From assembly GCA_937904535.1 (NCBI GenBank), contig CALELC010000442.1, positions 1-6,356 on the forward strand: a stretch of 6,356 nt of DNA, given 5' to 3'. A model generated the notes under the pieces. The model saw only the letters and a program-made list of their open reading frames with translations. It was not told where the DNA came from and searched no databases. How positions within the stretch are numbered: position 1 is the stretch's first letter; each line of letters starts with the position of its first letter. Of this stretch, positions 6,307 to 6,356 are shown piece by piece. The translations under genes were made by a program, and so were the position numbers. The stretch is from an uncultured Planctomycetaceae bacterium. Lineage in GTDB: Bacteria; Planctomycetota; Planctomycetia; Pirellulales; Pirellulaceae.

Positions 6307-6356
6307 ATGAACCCGACGCGACATGACCTGCCTGCCGAAACCCGCCAAACCATTGG
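6307..6356 (+). CDS. Partial gene, probable N-terminus of a Dps-like ferritin
   Basis: An ATG opens a frame of 16 full codons before the window ends. The peptide MNPTRHDLPAETRQTI resembles the N-terminus of Dps-type DNA-binding ferritins from planctomycetes and other bacteria, which often begin with a TRxDLP motif followed by a helix. Dps proteins form 12-subunit shells that store iron, consume hydrogen peroxide and protect DNA in starved cells. A weak GAG lies 8 bases upstream. With so few residues this rests on my recall of family members, and none of the ferroxidase residues is inside the window. Confidence 0.45.
   Translation, partial: MNPTRHDLPAETRQTI

Noticed and set aside
6000..6353. 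A 117-codon minus-strand open frame after the desaturase
   Set aside because: No recognisable motif, composition like a chance frame, and it overlaps both the desaturase stop and the probable Dps start.

Overview
The window looks like chromosomal DNA from a GC-rich bacterium, most probably a planctomycete (Pirellula/Rhodopirellula-like). I base this on protein style only: an FHA-GAF-class III cyclase with planctomycete-like catalytic motifs, a histidine-box desaturase, and what looks like the start of a Dps-type ferritin. No marker gene is present, so the placement is an inference. I see no mobile element, CRISPR array, tRNA or rRNA.

Layout: positions 4 to 4756 are packed with four minus-strand genes. 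In transcription order they are a BaiN/YhiN-like flavoprotein (TTG start at 4756), an FHA-GAF-adenylate/guanylate cyclase (ATG at 3476, overlapping the flavoprotein gene by 13 bases), a DinB-like four-helix protein (ATG at 1450) and a class I SAM-dependent methyltransferase (TTG start at 801). The first two are almost certainly translationally coupled. A 112-base gap separates the cyclase from the DinB gene; it holds a hairpin, a 14-base palindrome and an imperfect tandem repeat, so it may be an operon boundary. The DinB and methyltransferase genes are 31 bases apart and probably cotranscribed.

From 4757 to 4923 is a divergent intergenic region with a candidate promoter and a 17-base inverted repeat. 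It drives a plus-strand integral-membrane fatty acid desaturase (4924-6003). After it come about 300 bases with no convincing gene, and then the first 16 codons of a probable Dps-like gene running off the right edge.

How the genes work together: the flavoprotein and cyclase form a tight pair that could link a redox or metabolic state to a cyclic nucleotide signal, but nothing in the sequence proves a shared pathway. The DinB protein, methyltransferase and desaturase look like general metabolic or stress genes. The most notable observation is in the cyclase: the two base-recognition residues, normally Lys and Asp, appear exchanged (Asp410 and Lys497), while both metal-binding Asp and the transition-state Asn/Arg are kept.
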